NCBI RefSeq assembly: GCF_019097595.1
Contig: NC_080714.1
Location: forward strand, 3,441,759-3,505,758
DNA: 64,000 nt
Reading direction: 5' to 3'
Origin: Hemibagrus wyckioides
Lineage: Eukaryota > Chordata > Actinopteri > Siluriformes > Bagridae
The notes under the pieces: generated by a model
The model's input: the letters and a program-made list of their open reading frames with translations, nothing else
Told to the model about the DNA's origin: nothing
Database searches by the model: none
Program-made: the position numbers and the translations under genes
Part shown: positions 36,850-49,560 of the stretch, piece by piece
Position numbering within the stretch: position 1 is the first letter of the stretch
How the letters are laid out: each line of letters opens with the position of its first letter

Positions 36850-38100
36850 TACACTATATTGCCAAAAGTATTCGCTCACCCATCCAAATAATCAGAATCG
36901 GGTGTTCCAATCACTTCCATGGCCACAGGTGTATAAAATCAAGCACCTAGGCATGCAGACTGTTTTTACAAACATTTGTGAAAGAATGGGTCGCTCTCAG
37001 GAGCTCAGTGAATTCCAGCGTGGAACTGTGATAGGATGCCACCTGTGTAACAAATCCAGTCGTGAAATTTCCTCGCTCCTAAATATTCCACAGTCAACTG
37101 TCAGCTGAATTATAAGAACGTGGAAGTGTTGGGAACGACAGCAACTCAGCCACGAAGTGGTAGGCCACGTAAACTGACGGAGCGGGGTCAGCGGATGCTG
37201 AGGCGCATAGTGCGAAGAGGTCGCCAACTTTCTGCAGAGTCAATCGCTACAGACCTCCAAACTTCATGTGGCCTTCAGATTAGCTCAAGAACAGTGCGCA
37301 GAGAGCTTCATGGAATGGGTTTCCATGGCCGAGCAGCTGCATCCAAGCCATACATCATCAAGTGCAATGCAAAGCGTCGGATGCAGTGGTGTAAAGCACG
37401 CCGCCACTGGACTCTAGAGCAGTGGAGACGCGTTCTCTGGAGTGACGAATCGCGCTTCTCCATCTGGCAATCTGATGGACGAGTCTGGGTTTGGCGGTTG
37501 CCAGGAGAACGGTACTTGTCTGACTGCATTGTGCCAAGTGTAAAGTTTGGTGGAGGGGGGATTATGTTGTGGGGTTGTTTTTCAGGAGCTGGGCTTGGCC
37601 CCTTAGTTCCAGTGAAAGGAACTCTGAATGCTTCAGCATACCAAGACATTTTGGACAATTCCATGCTCCCAACTTTGTGGGAACAGTTTGGAGCTGGCCC
37701 CTTCCTCTTCCAACATGACTGTGCACCAGTGACCAAAGCAAGGTCCATAAAGACATGGATGACAGAGTCTGGTGTGGATGAACTTGACTGGCCTGCACAG
37801 AGTCCTGACCTCAACCCGATAGAACACCTTTGGGATGAATTAGAGCGGAGACTGAGAGCCAGGCCTTCTCGTCCAACATCAGTGTGTGACCTCACAAATG
37901 CGCTTCTGGAAGAATGGTCAAAAATTCCCATAAACACACTCCTAAACCTTGTGGACAGCCTTCCCAGAAGAGTTGAAGCTGTTATAGCTGCAAAGGGTGG
38001 ACCAACGTCATATTGAACCCTATGGATTAGGAATGGGATGTCACTTAAGTTCATATGCAAGTCAAGGCAGGTGAGCGAATACTTTTGGCAATATAGTGTA
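36850..38100 (+). mobile_element. Nearly full-length Tc1-type transposon, 31-bp perfect TIRs
   Basis: Left end 36850-36880 begins tacactatattgccaaaag. The right end 38070-38100 is its exact reverse complement over all 31 bases, and each end carries the TA target dinucleotide. Total length is 1251 bp, normal for an autonomous Tc1 element. Perfect ends suggest a fairly recent insertion, but the transposase frame carries one stop and one frameshift. A deleted relative lies at 58052-58596. Confidence 0.97.
36986..38016 (+). pseudogene. Tc1-type DD34E transposase, broken by a stop and a frameshift
   Basis: The start ATG at 36986 gives MGRSQELSEFQRG, the usual N-terminus, followed by the first helix-turn-helix. 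A TGA at 37106-37108 stops it just after PQSTVS, and a one-base deletion near 37125 shifts the frame. The downstream 298-codon frame (37120-38016) is otherwise intact: AT-hook-like SGRPRK, second helix-turn-helix, then the catalytic triad in WSDESRF, FQHDCAP and NPIEHLWDE. Counting from 37120, the residues are D109, D200 and E235, giving the 34-residue DD34E spacing. The usual QHDNAPVHK has become QHDCAPVTK. The C-terminus AAKGGPTSY is typical. Intact relatives cut and paste DNA at TA; this copy is probably inactive. Confidence 0.95.
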
Positions 38101-40345
38101 TAATGTACTGCATACTGCTGTGTCCAGAAGGTTGAGGACATTTCCCGAAGCCTGGCGGATCTCCTACTGACGGATTGCTGATGACTTTTTATCGTGAAAC
38201 GCCCGTTGAAGCCTCTTTAACATCACTAGTTCACTGCTGTTTACAACCTGTAGCCATTCTGGCTGCTTGCTTTCTGATCACGTGGATTTTTTTGCACGTT
38301 TTCAAGTGTTGATCAGAGAGTTTTGAGTTTGGTGTGTTCATGCGTCTGATATACAGCAGGACAGGAAGTGTTATTTTACAATAGTGGGTTTCAATTGAGC
38401 CCCAACTTGATGAGTCGAGCATATATATATATATTTACACTTACAAGGTATATCGACTCTTTATTCATTCCTCAATTCGGCTCTATACAGCTGTGGTGCT
38501 GTCATGACGACGGACTTTAAGTTGACACTGATGTCACTGATGAAGATGAAAAACGCGGAGTAAATAGAGGGCTTTCCCTGCACTAATCCCACCTTTCTGC
38601 AAGAGCTGCTCAGCTCATGACATGTGGCTCTCATTTGGGTCTGAAAATCTCTCAGCACTGCTCTGCCAAACTCAAGAGCAGCCATGCAGGAGGAAGACCA
38701 TGCCGCAGCTCGACTGCTTGTGCTTCATCTGCTGCATTTTCTCTAAAGATCTCAGCCGGGGGGCTACACCCCACCCTCCTGACCACAAGCTAATCAAATG
38801 TCAATGGTAAGCTCGAGCGTACGTTTCCGCACACGCTGCTATCATACGAGCTCCTGGAGTGAAGCTGGGTGGACTTTGTGTTTGGGGGGTTGGGGGGTTC
38901 GGTATCAGGCCTCTGAAATAGCAGTCCTCATTGAGCCGTGGCAGCACAGGAAGAGGTCAATCGCTCACAGAGCCGCTATGGGGTTCAGAAGGTTCGTTCG
39001 AGGGGAATTTGAGTCCTCGGCCCCTCCTCCGCTTCTCTAACATTGATGTACACAAAAAATAAATAAAGACTGCTCTGTGTTCCCTCGGGAGGTGTTTGTG
39101 CAGGGCGATAGTGTAAAACTTCCACCTGCACAACTTCTGTTTCATGGACGAATGCACCGAGTATGTTATTATGGTGCTAATGCACCTGGAGTTTACTGAG
39201 ATTTCATTCAGCTTTTCGTCACCAACCAAACTTCCAGAAGTTTTCCCTGATGTCCATCCGAATTCTCAAACTGAAACAGAGGCGGCGCGCTTACCTAACG
39301 ACCGCTCAGCCTCGCTTAACTTCTCTAGCACATGTGGCCAGCGTCGGACCAGGCGGCCCAGATGTTGCTTTTAATGCAAGCTCGGAGAGAAAGAGGGAGG
39401 AAGGGTGGGTCGTGCTGTGGAATGGCAACTCCTTTGTTCTTTCTTCACTATTGGAGCCTGTGTCAAAACTACAGTACCCATAAAGCAGGGTGTGAGCTGG
39501 GGAAGGTGAAGAAAAAAAATAAAAAATGTGGAACTGGGGTGGGGAAGGGTAGAGTTTTGCAGACTAAACAAAAAAAAGAGACTTGGGGGGAATTAATAAT
39601 GGGCAAGAAACCACATGGTAACTCCAGTCAGATATTTCCTGCACGCTGAAAACGGCGTATAATGGAGATAATCCCGACACAAATTAAAAACCTGTGAAGG
39701 AGTTGATGTGGTCGGCGTCCTGATTGTCAGGAAATTTACTTCCTGGTTCTCAGTTCTTATAGGAATGCGAGGATCAAGTGCAGACATGCATGTTTGATTA
39801 CTAAATGAGCAACTCTATACATAGTTACTGCAATCCCATCATGCACTGGTAGATTGCAAATACACGTTCCAGTAGCTTGTCTAGTTTGATAAACCGTACC
39901 CTCGTCAACCCTCGACCCTGCGTCGCTCACTCGTCAGCGGTAACCTCGCTGTCAGTCTGAGCTAGGCAGCCAATCACGGAATCAGAGTATGTCTATGCTA
40001 AACAGGAAGTTCAGATCCAAAAATAAAACATATTTGAAATGAGAGCTCCAAAGTGTTCAATCCTTCATCTGTGGCTGGGCAAAACAAGCAAAATGAGCCA
40101 TGGAGAACAATCAGAGGAACACTAGCCAATCATGGGTGTGTGAGAGCTCATGTAGGCTGAAGAACGCAGCAAGTCCTCAGAGGGAGACACTACATGAGCA
40201 CAGAGGAAGCGCTTGTCTGTTCTCACCATCTACTGGCCAATTGTACCACTGTGCAATAACTGACTGTAGTGATGTATTAATGAGGATGGAAACAGCTTCA
40301 AACATCTCATGTACCTTTATCTAATCACAACGGTTGTCTGGGAAG
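38101..40345. other. Unique DNA
   Basis: Short AT run at 38420-38436. No supported gene. GC content is moderate at 38590-39040, with short chance frames. Confidence 0.45.
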
Positions 40346-40550
40346 AAACAAACTCCACACCGAAGACCAAACTCCACACCGAAGACCAAACTCCACACCG
40401 AAGACCAAACTCCACACCGAAGACCAAACTCCACACCGAAGACCAAACTCCACACCGAAGACCAAACTCTGTGCTGAAGACCAAACGTCACGCCAAAGAA
40501 CAAGCTCCACGCTGAAGAACAAACTCCACCCTAAAGATCAAACTCCACAC
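40346..40550. repeat. 19-bp minisatellite
   Basis: The unit aactccacaccgaagacca repeats about seven times exactly from 40351, then degenerates over about four more units. Because 19 is not a multiple of three, the translated product cycles through all frames (57-bp period). Confidence 0.95.
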
Positions 40551-41099
40551 TGTTTAAATCGTTGAAAATTTGGATCAGAGTTTGAAGTGTTTAGAGACAT
40601 ATTTTTACGTAGCTTGTTCTTTCCAACTGAAATCATAAGTCAAAAAATGTTTCCACGCAAGCAAAGGGTGAAAATTCCAGAGCCTTCAGTCATGTGGCGA
40701 TCTACCCATCACGTGAAATGTGAAGGTGTTATGTCAGCAGCTGATTCTGTTTATTCAGAGCTTTCGAGTAACGCTTTTACATTAGATGCTGCAATCAATA
40801 ACTGCAACATCATCATCATCTCAGTCAAAGCATTTTTGCATTTTCTTTTTGCATTAGTACCAAATCCACTTGGTACCACCAAGAGCTTCCTCCTGAAGTT
40901 CATCGCTTGTTTGAATGAAACTCGTCCACTCATTCGAGGACTAAACCAACTGGTCTCCAAGTGAATCGACTCCGAATCAACTCGCCGGTGAATCGAACAC
41001 ATCATGCATTTCTGTAGATGTAAGATGCTAAACTGAGCAGAAGGACAGAGCTAGAGAAATGCTGTGTGCTCTGGAGTTGTGAACTGATGAACACGAAGA
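40551..41099. other. Unique DNA
   Basis: A 125-codon frame at 40587-40964 has no recognisable domain. No other feature seen. Confidence 0.4.
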
Positions 41100-41278
41100 G
41101 AAAAACCTGATCGGAAGGTTGTGAGTTCAAATCCCACGTCAACCAAGCTGTCTTTGCTGGGCCCTTGAGCAAGGCCCTTCACCCTTAATTGATCAGTTGT
41201 ATAAAAAAAAATAATGGGATAAAACGCAAGTCTCTCTGGATAAGAGCGTCTGCCAAATGCCAGAAATGTGAAAACACT
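41100..41278 (+). mobile_element. tRNA-derived SINE with LINE-like tail
   Basis: A pol III B box (gttcaaatcc, 41125-41134) lies in ggttgtgagttcaaatccca. The body has cccttgagcaaggcccttca, and the 3' part reads ctctctggataagagcgtct then gccaaatgcca. This order is typical of fish SINEs whose tail is shared with a partner LINE. The A-box side is degraded. It is not a functional tRNA gene. Confidence 0.85.
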
Positions 41279-42000
41279 AACTGTGATCAATTATTTATTT
41301 ATGTAACAATCTAGTATTTGTTGAGTATTGCCTTGATTGTTGTGATTTTCTGAACATTAATCCATCATCTGCTGCTTTAGTTCTGTTTAATAAATGGATG
41401 AATTTTGCACAGGCATCAAACATGTTTTGTTTTGTTTAATAATCTGCAAACAAAACAGCAAATGAATCAAAAGAATCAATTTCCATCTGATTCATTTGGG
41501 GCAAACGAACTAATAGGTGTGAAAGCGATTTGCTTCGTACGTCTCTCAGAAGCGCTCAGCTCAAGCTTTCACTGCTCTTCTGTAAAATCGTTGGTGATAT
41601 TGCGTGACATGGTATGAGCGGCGTTTTGAAAAGATGAGGCTGACTTCATGTTTCAGAGGAAGCACGTGTTTGCCTTCAGGTCTGCTGGCGAATCCCGGCT
41701 TTTAAATTAAAACAGAAATCAAGTACTGATCGAAAATGCATAACTAACCAGTGCTCCGTGTCCGTTCTTATCTCATGCATTTCAGCCATATCTTCAGCTC
41801 GGAGTGAGCAGACTTTGCGAGGATTGGTATCGGAGCAGAGACAATCGAGAAAGGCCTGATATGAGGATCGGAGCTGACCTGGCCAGCACGAGCGGAGCGG
41901 CAGAAAAGGGAGGAGGATTGCCAATCGGCTCGCATCAGCTTCAGTTTGACGCGACAATCAGAGTGTTCTAATGAGATGATTTTATGGTTCAACTCACCCC
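41279..42000. other. Unique DNA
   Basis: No simple repeats of note and no supported gene. Confidence 0.5.
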
Positions 42001-42010
42001 CTTCCCCTTC

Positions 42011-42055
<45 letters not shown>
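42001..42055. repeat. (CT)n-(CA)n compound microsatellite
   Basis: CT run at 42010-42025 continuing as CA to 42054. Confidence 0.95.
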
Positions 42056-42057
<2 letters not shown>

Positions 42058-42079
42058 AGGCTGTGTTGACGCTTGGGGC

Positions 42080-42835
42080 ATGGAGGTGCCATCTTGAGTG
42101 CAGCTTTGCGCTCATTACGTCTCACTGGATCTCACGGCACACGCGTGGACGCATACGGACGCTGCGCGCTTGACGGGAGATGCGCCGCAGCACAGTGTCG
42201 CTGCAGTGAGAGCGAGGAGAGAAGGGGGATGAAGAGCAGCTCGGTCAGCATCAGGGGGAAAGATGGATGGATGCGGTTAAGTGGTGATGGTGTGTGTGTG
42301 TGGAGCCGCGGAGCGTCACTGCTGGCCCAAGTGATCGGTCTCTCTGTCCGGCTTCATGCTCTTATCCTAAACATTACACACTATAACTCCAGGTGAAACA
42401 AAGCGAAAGAGATTCAGAGAAACAACGGAAGAATGTCAAACCTTTACATTCCTTTAAATAATTCTTCACATTTCCACTTGTTTCGCGATAAATAAAATAC
42501 CGAAAAGCCACTGGGATGAACGCCACAGTGGCCTATTACATAAACTTTGCTCTTTGCTGAGCCAAAATGGCAGCTGTCTATTATTACACACTGATGATAA
42601 ACTGTGTGACGTTTTCCCTTCTCTCTTTCTTTTCCTGTGTGTGTGTGTGTAGAAGCCTTGCCCTGCCCTGGCCAGAACAGTAGTCTGGAATACTGAGGGC
42701 TTCTTCTTTCAGCAGCCTCAAAAGCCACCAATCACGTCGCTCTACCCTCGGGCTGCCAGAGGCCAGCCAATCAGAGGAGCCCATGGTGGTCACCTGACTC
42801 AGCATGGCCCTGTCTGTCAAGGCAGTCGTATAAAG
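42080..42835 (+). promoter_or_regulatory. Candidate promoter with CpG cluster, CCAAT boxes, AP-1 site and TATA box
   Basis: The first 160 bp (42100-42240) is dense in CpG. Nearer the start are CCAAT boxes at 42728-42732 and 42767-42771, an AP-1-type tgactca at 42795-42801 adjoining an E-box cacctg, and a TATA box tataaa at 42829-42834. The order and spacing match a vertebrate RNA polymerase II promoter and predict a start near 42858-42864. The motifs are seen; promoter activity is inferred. Confidence 0.5.
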
Positions 42836-42855
42836 CTCAGCAGGCTCAGACAAGG

Positions 42856-42978
42856 CTGTGAATGTGTGTGTGTGTGTGTGCGCGTGTGTGTGTGTGTGCA
42901 CAAGTGTGCGTGAGACCGGCCGGGACTCTGTGTACCTTCAGTTTGCTTTGTGACTGAGAGCGAGAGAGAGCGAGCGAG

Positions 42979-43025
<47 letters not shown>

Positions 43026-43030
43026 AAGAA
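42856..43030. repeat. (GT)n and (GA)n microsatellites in the candidate leader
   Basis: (GT)n at 42863-42898 and a GA-rich run at 42956-43030. Confidence 0.9.
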
Positions 43031-43255
43031 AGCGAGCGCTTCTGCAAGCAGCTATTCGAGCAAGAAAGAGTGAGATACAGAGCAAAGGGAACAAAAAAAG
43101 ACGAGAGGAAAAGACTTTTAGCTTAGGAGGGAAGTTAAGTCTGTTTCTCCCCCCATGGACTCAACACTTTGGAAGCTACTTCCTCTCTGCGTATTTATTT
43201 TAATTTTTTGCTTTCACTGACGGTCCCTGATTCTCGAGATCCTTCAGCGGAACGG
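42860..43255 (+). other. Candidate first exon (mostly 5' leader) with GTGAGT donor
   Basis: Downstream of the TATA box, a leader with (GT)n and (GA)n runs ends at a donor with consensus GTGAGT at 43256-43261, preceded by CGG. An ATG at 43155 begins MDSTLWKLLPLCVFILIFCF, a short hydrophobic signal-like stretch, but TGA follows at 43218, 35 bases before the donor. It is therefore either an upstream ORF, or the true start lies in a later exon. I could not assign a gene. No second exon is recognised in the window. Confidence 0.35.
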
Positions 43256-43279
43256 GTGAGTAACGTTACCACTTCATCA

Positions 43280-43284
43280 TGTCT

Positions 43285-43318
<34 letters not shown>

Positions 43319-43445
43319 TCGGTGCCTCCTTGCAGAGTTCATTCAGTGCATTCTGGCGTCCCGAGCTTGTTTGCTTTCCTGTTGTCCGAGTTCTCAATGA
43401 AAAGCTTTTCTCACACACACACACACACACTCACTTACACACACA
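43280..43445. repeat. (GT)n and (CA)n microsatellites
   Basis: (GT)n at 43287-43318 and (CA)n at 43411-43445, just downstream of the candidate donor. Confidence 0.9.
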
Positions 43446-43639
43446 CCCCCCACCAACACCGAAGACTGAAGACTTCTAAACAAATCGGAACGATCCTCAA
43501 GAGAGCGGATCTGCGTAAACGGACGATGTGAAGTGACACGACTTGCTGCGTTTCAGGGATTTTTCCACAGATAACTGTTCATGAATCGTTCTGAAACTCA
43601 CAAACTAGCTGTCGATTGTTTCGGGTGACCACACGGGAC

Positions 43640-43640
43640 C

Positions 43641-43671
<31 letters not shown>

Positions 43672-43933
43672 ACGACAGACAGGATGGGGGGGTGGTGGTA
43701 AGAGGGGGTTAGAAAGGCAGACAGGGGGGACAAAAGCGGAGGCCCCTCATCCAGACAGTCTGGGTCAGCCTTCATCACGGCTTAAGGTTGCTCGGGTCAT
43801 CCAGCTGCAGAGAGAGAGACTGAAAATGGGCCCCTGAAGGGTTAGAGGTGGCGAGACTCCTGATCCCGAGTCATTCCTGAAACCCGAAGAGTGACGGGGC
43901 GTCAGACGAGTCTCACTGACGCTGTTCCTTTCC

Positions 43934-43982
<49 letters not shown>

Positions 43983-44010
43983 GCTCTCTCACTCTCTCAC
44001 TCTCTCTAAG
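43640..44010. repeat. (GT)n and (CT)n microsatellites
   Basis: (GT)n at 43640-43668 and a (CT)n-rich tract at 43940-44008. Confidence 0.9.
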
Positions 44011-44076
44011 ACACTGCTTATAGGTGAGGTGAGTTTTTATTCTTCTAGATTAAGCGTGCGAGACAGTCTATAGTGT

Positions 44077-44141
44077 GCACACACACACACACACACAGAC
44101 TATACATATATGTATAGTCTGTGTATATATATATATATACA

Positions 44142-44172
<31 letters not shown>

Positions 44173-44175
44173 CGG
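44077..44175. repeat. CA/TA cluster containing a perfect 32-bp palindrome
   Basis: Between (CA)n and (TA)n tracts, 44093-44124 is a perfect palindrome centred at 44108/44109; its inner part is gactatacatatatgtatag. It could extrude as a cruciform. Confidence 0.9.
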
Positions 44176-44269
44176 CTTGCGAGGGGGAAGGGAGAGACGC
44201 CGGCAAGAAGAGAAGCGGTCTGCAATTATAACAAGCTGTCGAAGGGGGATTTTTTTTCCATTGCCATTC

Positions 44270-44440
44270 TGTAGTGTGTGTGTGTGTGTGTGTGTGTGTA
44301 TACATCTACGTATGTATGTATGTATGTGTGTATGTGTGTGTGTGTAAGTATACGCTACCAGCAGGGGAAAAAAAACCTGTTCCAAGTTTCAGATTAACAC
44401 AAAAAGATCCTTTCAAACAGACAAAGAAACACTGGACATA

Positions 44441-44473
<33 letters not shown>
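44270..44473. repeat. (GT)n and GTAT microsatellites
   Basis: (GT)n at 44273-44299, GTAT/GT mix at 44308-44345 and (GT)n at 44442-44473. Confidence 0.9.
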
Positions 44474-44475
<2 letters not shown>

Positions 44476-44477
44476 AA

Positions 44478-44540
44478 TATCATGATAAATTGTGCGAATT
44501 ATTTAAAATACTCATGATGTTCGCACAATTTATCATGATA
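44478..44540. repeat. Perfect 21-bp inverted repeat with 21-nt spacer
   Basis: The left arm 44478-44498 (tatcatgataaattgtgcga...) is the exact reverse complement of 44520-44540. A second, 10-bp inverted repeat (aaaacttttt / aaaaagtttt) follows at 44553-44580. It could be a tiny MITE relic or a hairpin. Confidence 0.9.
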
Positions 44541-44580
44541 CAAACGCACACAAAAACTTTTTAAGAAAACAAAAAGTTTT

Positions 44581-45180
44581 AAGAATTCTTTTTATTTTTT
44601 CATATTCTAACGTTTTTATTTTTATTATTTTTTAAACTTTAATACTTCATTTCCTCGAGTAAACAGAGTGCTACTTCTCCACCCTAGCCGTTTCAGACAC
44701 CGTAAGGAGTGTGTTGGTTGAGATCCGTTCGGGCCGTGCGGTTCAGCCGAAGTATCGCGATCAGTCAGTACCGTCCACGCTGTGAGATCTGGACGTATCG
44801 CTCCAGCCTCACGTTCCCTCGTCCTTATTTGTGACTGATCGTGAGCGGCGTGGGGATTATCTCAGGAGAACGTGTCTGACTGCATGCTTGTTTACGCGGC
44901 ACGCTCAGAAATGTGGGACGTGTAGAGTCTTGTTGGGTCACGGGGGGGGGGGGGGTGTTTAAAAAAAAAAAAAAGAAAAAAAAAAAAAAAGTGGTGCACG
45001 TGTGCAGTCCATCTTTTGGACAGGACGTGTAGAGAGAGTGTACATCAGCTGCTTATGTTTACCCGTCCTTTTTTTTGTCTCACTCTTCTGTTTTCCCCTT
45101 TTCTCTCTGTTTCTGTGAATAAAACTCAGGCGCTGATTTGTGCTGATCGCTCACCGGTCCCACAATGAGCATCCGATCTC
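44581..45180. repeat. Mostly unique DNA with poly(G) and poly(A) tracts
   Basis: A run of 14 G at 44942-44955 is followed within 5 bp by A-rich runs to 44990. The rest is unique. Confidence 0.6.
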
Positions 45181-45199
45181 CAGTCAGCCTACACAAAGC

Positions 45200-45368
45200 C
45201 TCTCTCTCTCTCTCTCTTTCTCACTCTCTTTCCCTACAACTCTCTCTCTCACTCCTTTGCATTTGTCCCTCGCACACACAAATGCAGCACATAGACACGT
45301 ACACACACACGTTGTGCCTCCCGGCCCTGTCCCATCCCCCTCGACTCTGTGATAATCTCGCACACTGG

Positions 45369-45408
<40 letters not shown>

Positions 45409-45542
45409 GGCGAGGGGAAGGGAGGGGAGGGGAGGGGAGTGTGTGAGACAGGATATGGGAGTCTTTGATGAGGCTGTGAGGCGGAATAGAGTGCACTATA
45501 ACAGCGCCCTAATCAGAGCAACTGTCCACACGCACGCACGCA

Positions 45543-45595
<53 letters not shown>

Positions 45596-45860
45596 CTGTA
45601 AAACCTGTCTAAGAAGCACCACCTTGGGTCGAGACACACCCACACACACCGACACATTCAAAAGATGCGCTCTCATTCTCTCTCTCTCTCACTCTCTCTC
45701 TCTTTCATTTTGTCTGTTTCTCTCTACTTTCTTTTTCATTCTTTCTTTCTTTCTTTCTCTGTCTCTCTTCCTTTTCTTTCTTTTTCTTTATTTCATTCTT
45801 TCTTTCTTTATATCTTTCTTTCTTACCTCATTATCTGTCTCTATTTTCTGTCTCCCCCCC
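45200..45860. repeat. CT, GT, GGGGA, CA and TTTC microsatellite cluster
   Basis: CT runs at 45200-45255, (GT)n at 45371-45404, GGGGA units at 45413-45440, long (CA)n at 45548-45593 and CT/TTTC-rich sequence at 45676-45845. Confidence 0.9.
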
Positions 45861-45994
45861 CCCTCATTCTTCCCAGCTTGTTTTATTTCGATCCCACAGC
45901 TACTCCATTCAGGTCCTGCAGCATGATTTGAATCTAGCGTGCACTTTGCTGTGGGTAAATGTCTGTGTCCTGTTCTCTTTGCAAAGCCCTGCTT

Positions 45995-46030
<36 letters not shown>

Positions 46031-47029
46031 TTAGATCTTAATGTGCTTTTGAGTGCTAATTTCCTCACAAACTGTGAAGTGTAGCAACAGAGGAGACGAT
46101 TCTGTGTTCACACTGAAACAGACACACTCCATGTTGGGTTTTTTTAAAATAATGGATCAGAAGATGTTTTCCTAGAGATAGTTTGCTGGACCAGATCGCC
46201 ACAAAACACCTATGAAAATTTCTATGAAATAATTAGCATGCTTACAACATATATGTGTGTTCTTTTTCATTTGGATGATGTGAAAGCAAATAAAAAATAT
46301 CTTCTTTTTTTTTTTTTTTTAAGTAAAGAATTTCCTGTGACAATGTCCAGGAGTGTACTGACATCACAGCGTGGCTGACATCACAGTAAAAAAATAAATA
46401 AATAAAAATAAAAAAAGAAATACACACATTTTCACACCTGAAAGTAGTAAAAATGAGATCATAATTAAAGAATTAATTAATTTTTTAAAAAATGATGTGC
46501 CGACAAAATATGACCAGGAACTGTTCTAAAAAAAAAATATAAAATCTAAAAAAAATTAAAAATAAAAAATAAAAATGTACAATGATAAATAAAAATGTAA
46601 TCTAAAAATACAATCAGCTTGTTTAAATATTGATTGAGACAAAATGAAAAAAAAAAGAATAACAAAATAAAAAATAAATAAATCCTTTCTCAGGAAAGCG
46701 CAGAAGAGAGCAAAGAGTCAGGGTATCACCATAGCTTTAACAAAGACTAATAAAAAATTCTGATCATTTCCATGAGGACACCTCCCTCTCTCCCTCTCTC
46801 TCGTCTTTCAGGTTTATTAATCTGCATATGTTCCCTTAACTCCTTGCCTTCAGCTGTTTTTGTGCAGCCTTTCGGCACTAAATGTAAGCGCACATGGAAA
46901 TTTTTGAATAATTCCAGGCACTCAAACTTTTTTCAGAAAGCTCTTGGCTTTTTTTATTTCTTTATTTCTGTTTTATGCGAATTCATACATGAAACTCACA
47001 AGAGGAAGAACGAGCTGAAAAACAAAAGA

Positions 47030-47030
<1 letters not shown>
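45861..47030. other. Unique, A/T-rich DNA with (CA)n
   Basis: (CA)n at 45998-46028, poly(T) at 46304-46320 and A-rich tracts at 46388-46690. No gene seen. Confidence 0.5.
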
Positions 47031-48175
<1,145 letters not shown>

Positions 48176-48615
48176 GAGACTGAGAGACAGACAGGAAGAG
48201 ACAGGCAGAGGGAGAGGGTGAGAGACAGACAGGGTGAGACAGGATGAGAGACAGACAGAGGGAGAGAGAAGCAGGGTGAGAGACAGGCAGTGGGTGAGAG
48301 ACAAATAGAGGGAGAGAGTCAGACAGAGGGAGAGAGACAGACAGAGGGAGAGAGACAGACAGAGGGAGAGAGACAGACAAAGGAAGGGAGTCAGACAGAG
48401 GGAGAGAGACAGGAAAAGGGAGAGAGAGAGGTAGGGTGAGAGAGACAGACAGGTTAGGAGAGACAGACAGGGTGAGAGAGACAGAATGAGAGACTGAGCA
48501 GGAGAAATGACAGACAGAAGTACAGCAAGTGACAGTTACAAATGGACAACATAAGTGGAAAGGCGAAAAGTAAGAGAAAATTAGAAAAAAAAAGGTAGAG
48601 AGACGATGAGTGACA

Positions 48616-48693
<78 letters not shown>

Positions 48694-48764
48694 AGGAAAA
48701 GTTGAGAAAGAGAGGGAGCAGCACAAAGATACAGAAAATGGGTGAAAGGGACAGAGACAGAGAC

Positions 48765-48841
<77 letters not shown>

Positions 48842-48842
48842 C

Positions 48843-48881
<39 letters not shown>

Positions 48882-49063
48882 AGGAAAAGTTGAGAAAGAG
48901 AGGGAGTAGCACAAAGATACAGAAAATGGGTGAAAGGGATAGAGAGAGAGAGACAGAGAGAGGGACAGAGAGAGAGAAAGAGGGCGAGAGAGAGAGGGAC
49001 AGAGAGAGAGAGAAAGAGGGACAGAGAGGGAGAGAAATAGGGACAGAGAGGGAGAGAAATAGG

Positions 49064-49101
<38 letters not shown>

Positions 49102-49106
49102 CAGAC

Positions 49107-49150
<44 letters not shown>
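48176..49150. repeat. Purine-rich array with 20-bp units and a 188-bp duplication
   Basis: At 48300-48420 a 20-bp unit (acagacagagggagagag plus ag) repeats. (GAAA)n lies at 48616-48655 and long (GA)n runs follow. A unique block starting agcaggaaaagttgagaaag occurs at 48691 and again at 48879, a 188-bp duplication. Arg-Glu and Leu-Ser frames are artefacts. Confidence 0.92.
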
Positions 49151-49284
49151 CTGGCAGGAATGAAGTGCAGCCTCAGCAGTAGATAAGCAGTGTGACGACT
49201 TCAGTTCCTCTATCAGTGTGGGATTAACACATGACTAAATCAGCGCATTTCCATTTCACAACTAAACACCGTCAGAAAAGAGTG

Positions 49285-49514
49285 ATGCGTGCGTGCGTGC
49301 GTGCGTGTGTGTGTGTGTGTGTGTGTCAGGGTGTGTGTGTGTCAGGGTGAGCGAGAATAAGAAAAAGACGGAGAAATGGCAGTGATGAAGTCTGCTGAAG
49401 GTGGGGGTGGTGATAATTCCCTTAATGCACACAGAGGAAAAGGGAAGAGGATTTGGCTCACAAGTGGAGAAAAAAACAGAAAAAGACATAAAGAGAGAGA
49501 GAGATGGAGAGAGA

Positions 49515-49557
<43 letters not shown>

Positions 49558-49560
49558 GGA
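49285..49560. repeat. (GCGT)/(GT)n and (GA)n microsatellites
   Basis: GCGT units then (GT)n at 49286-49326, and (GA)n at 49494-49555. Confidence 0.9.

Noticed and set aside
37308..38141. 277-codon minus frame opposite the Tc1 transposase
   Set aside because: Antisense shadow of the transposase pseudogene; no independent domain.
41100..41180. tRNA-like B box
   Set aside because: Part of a SINE head; no cloverleaf can be drawn and the A-box side is degraded.
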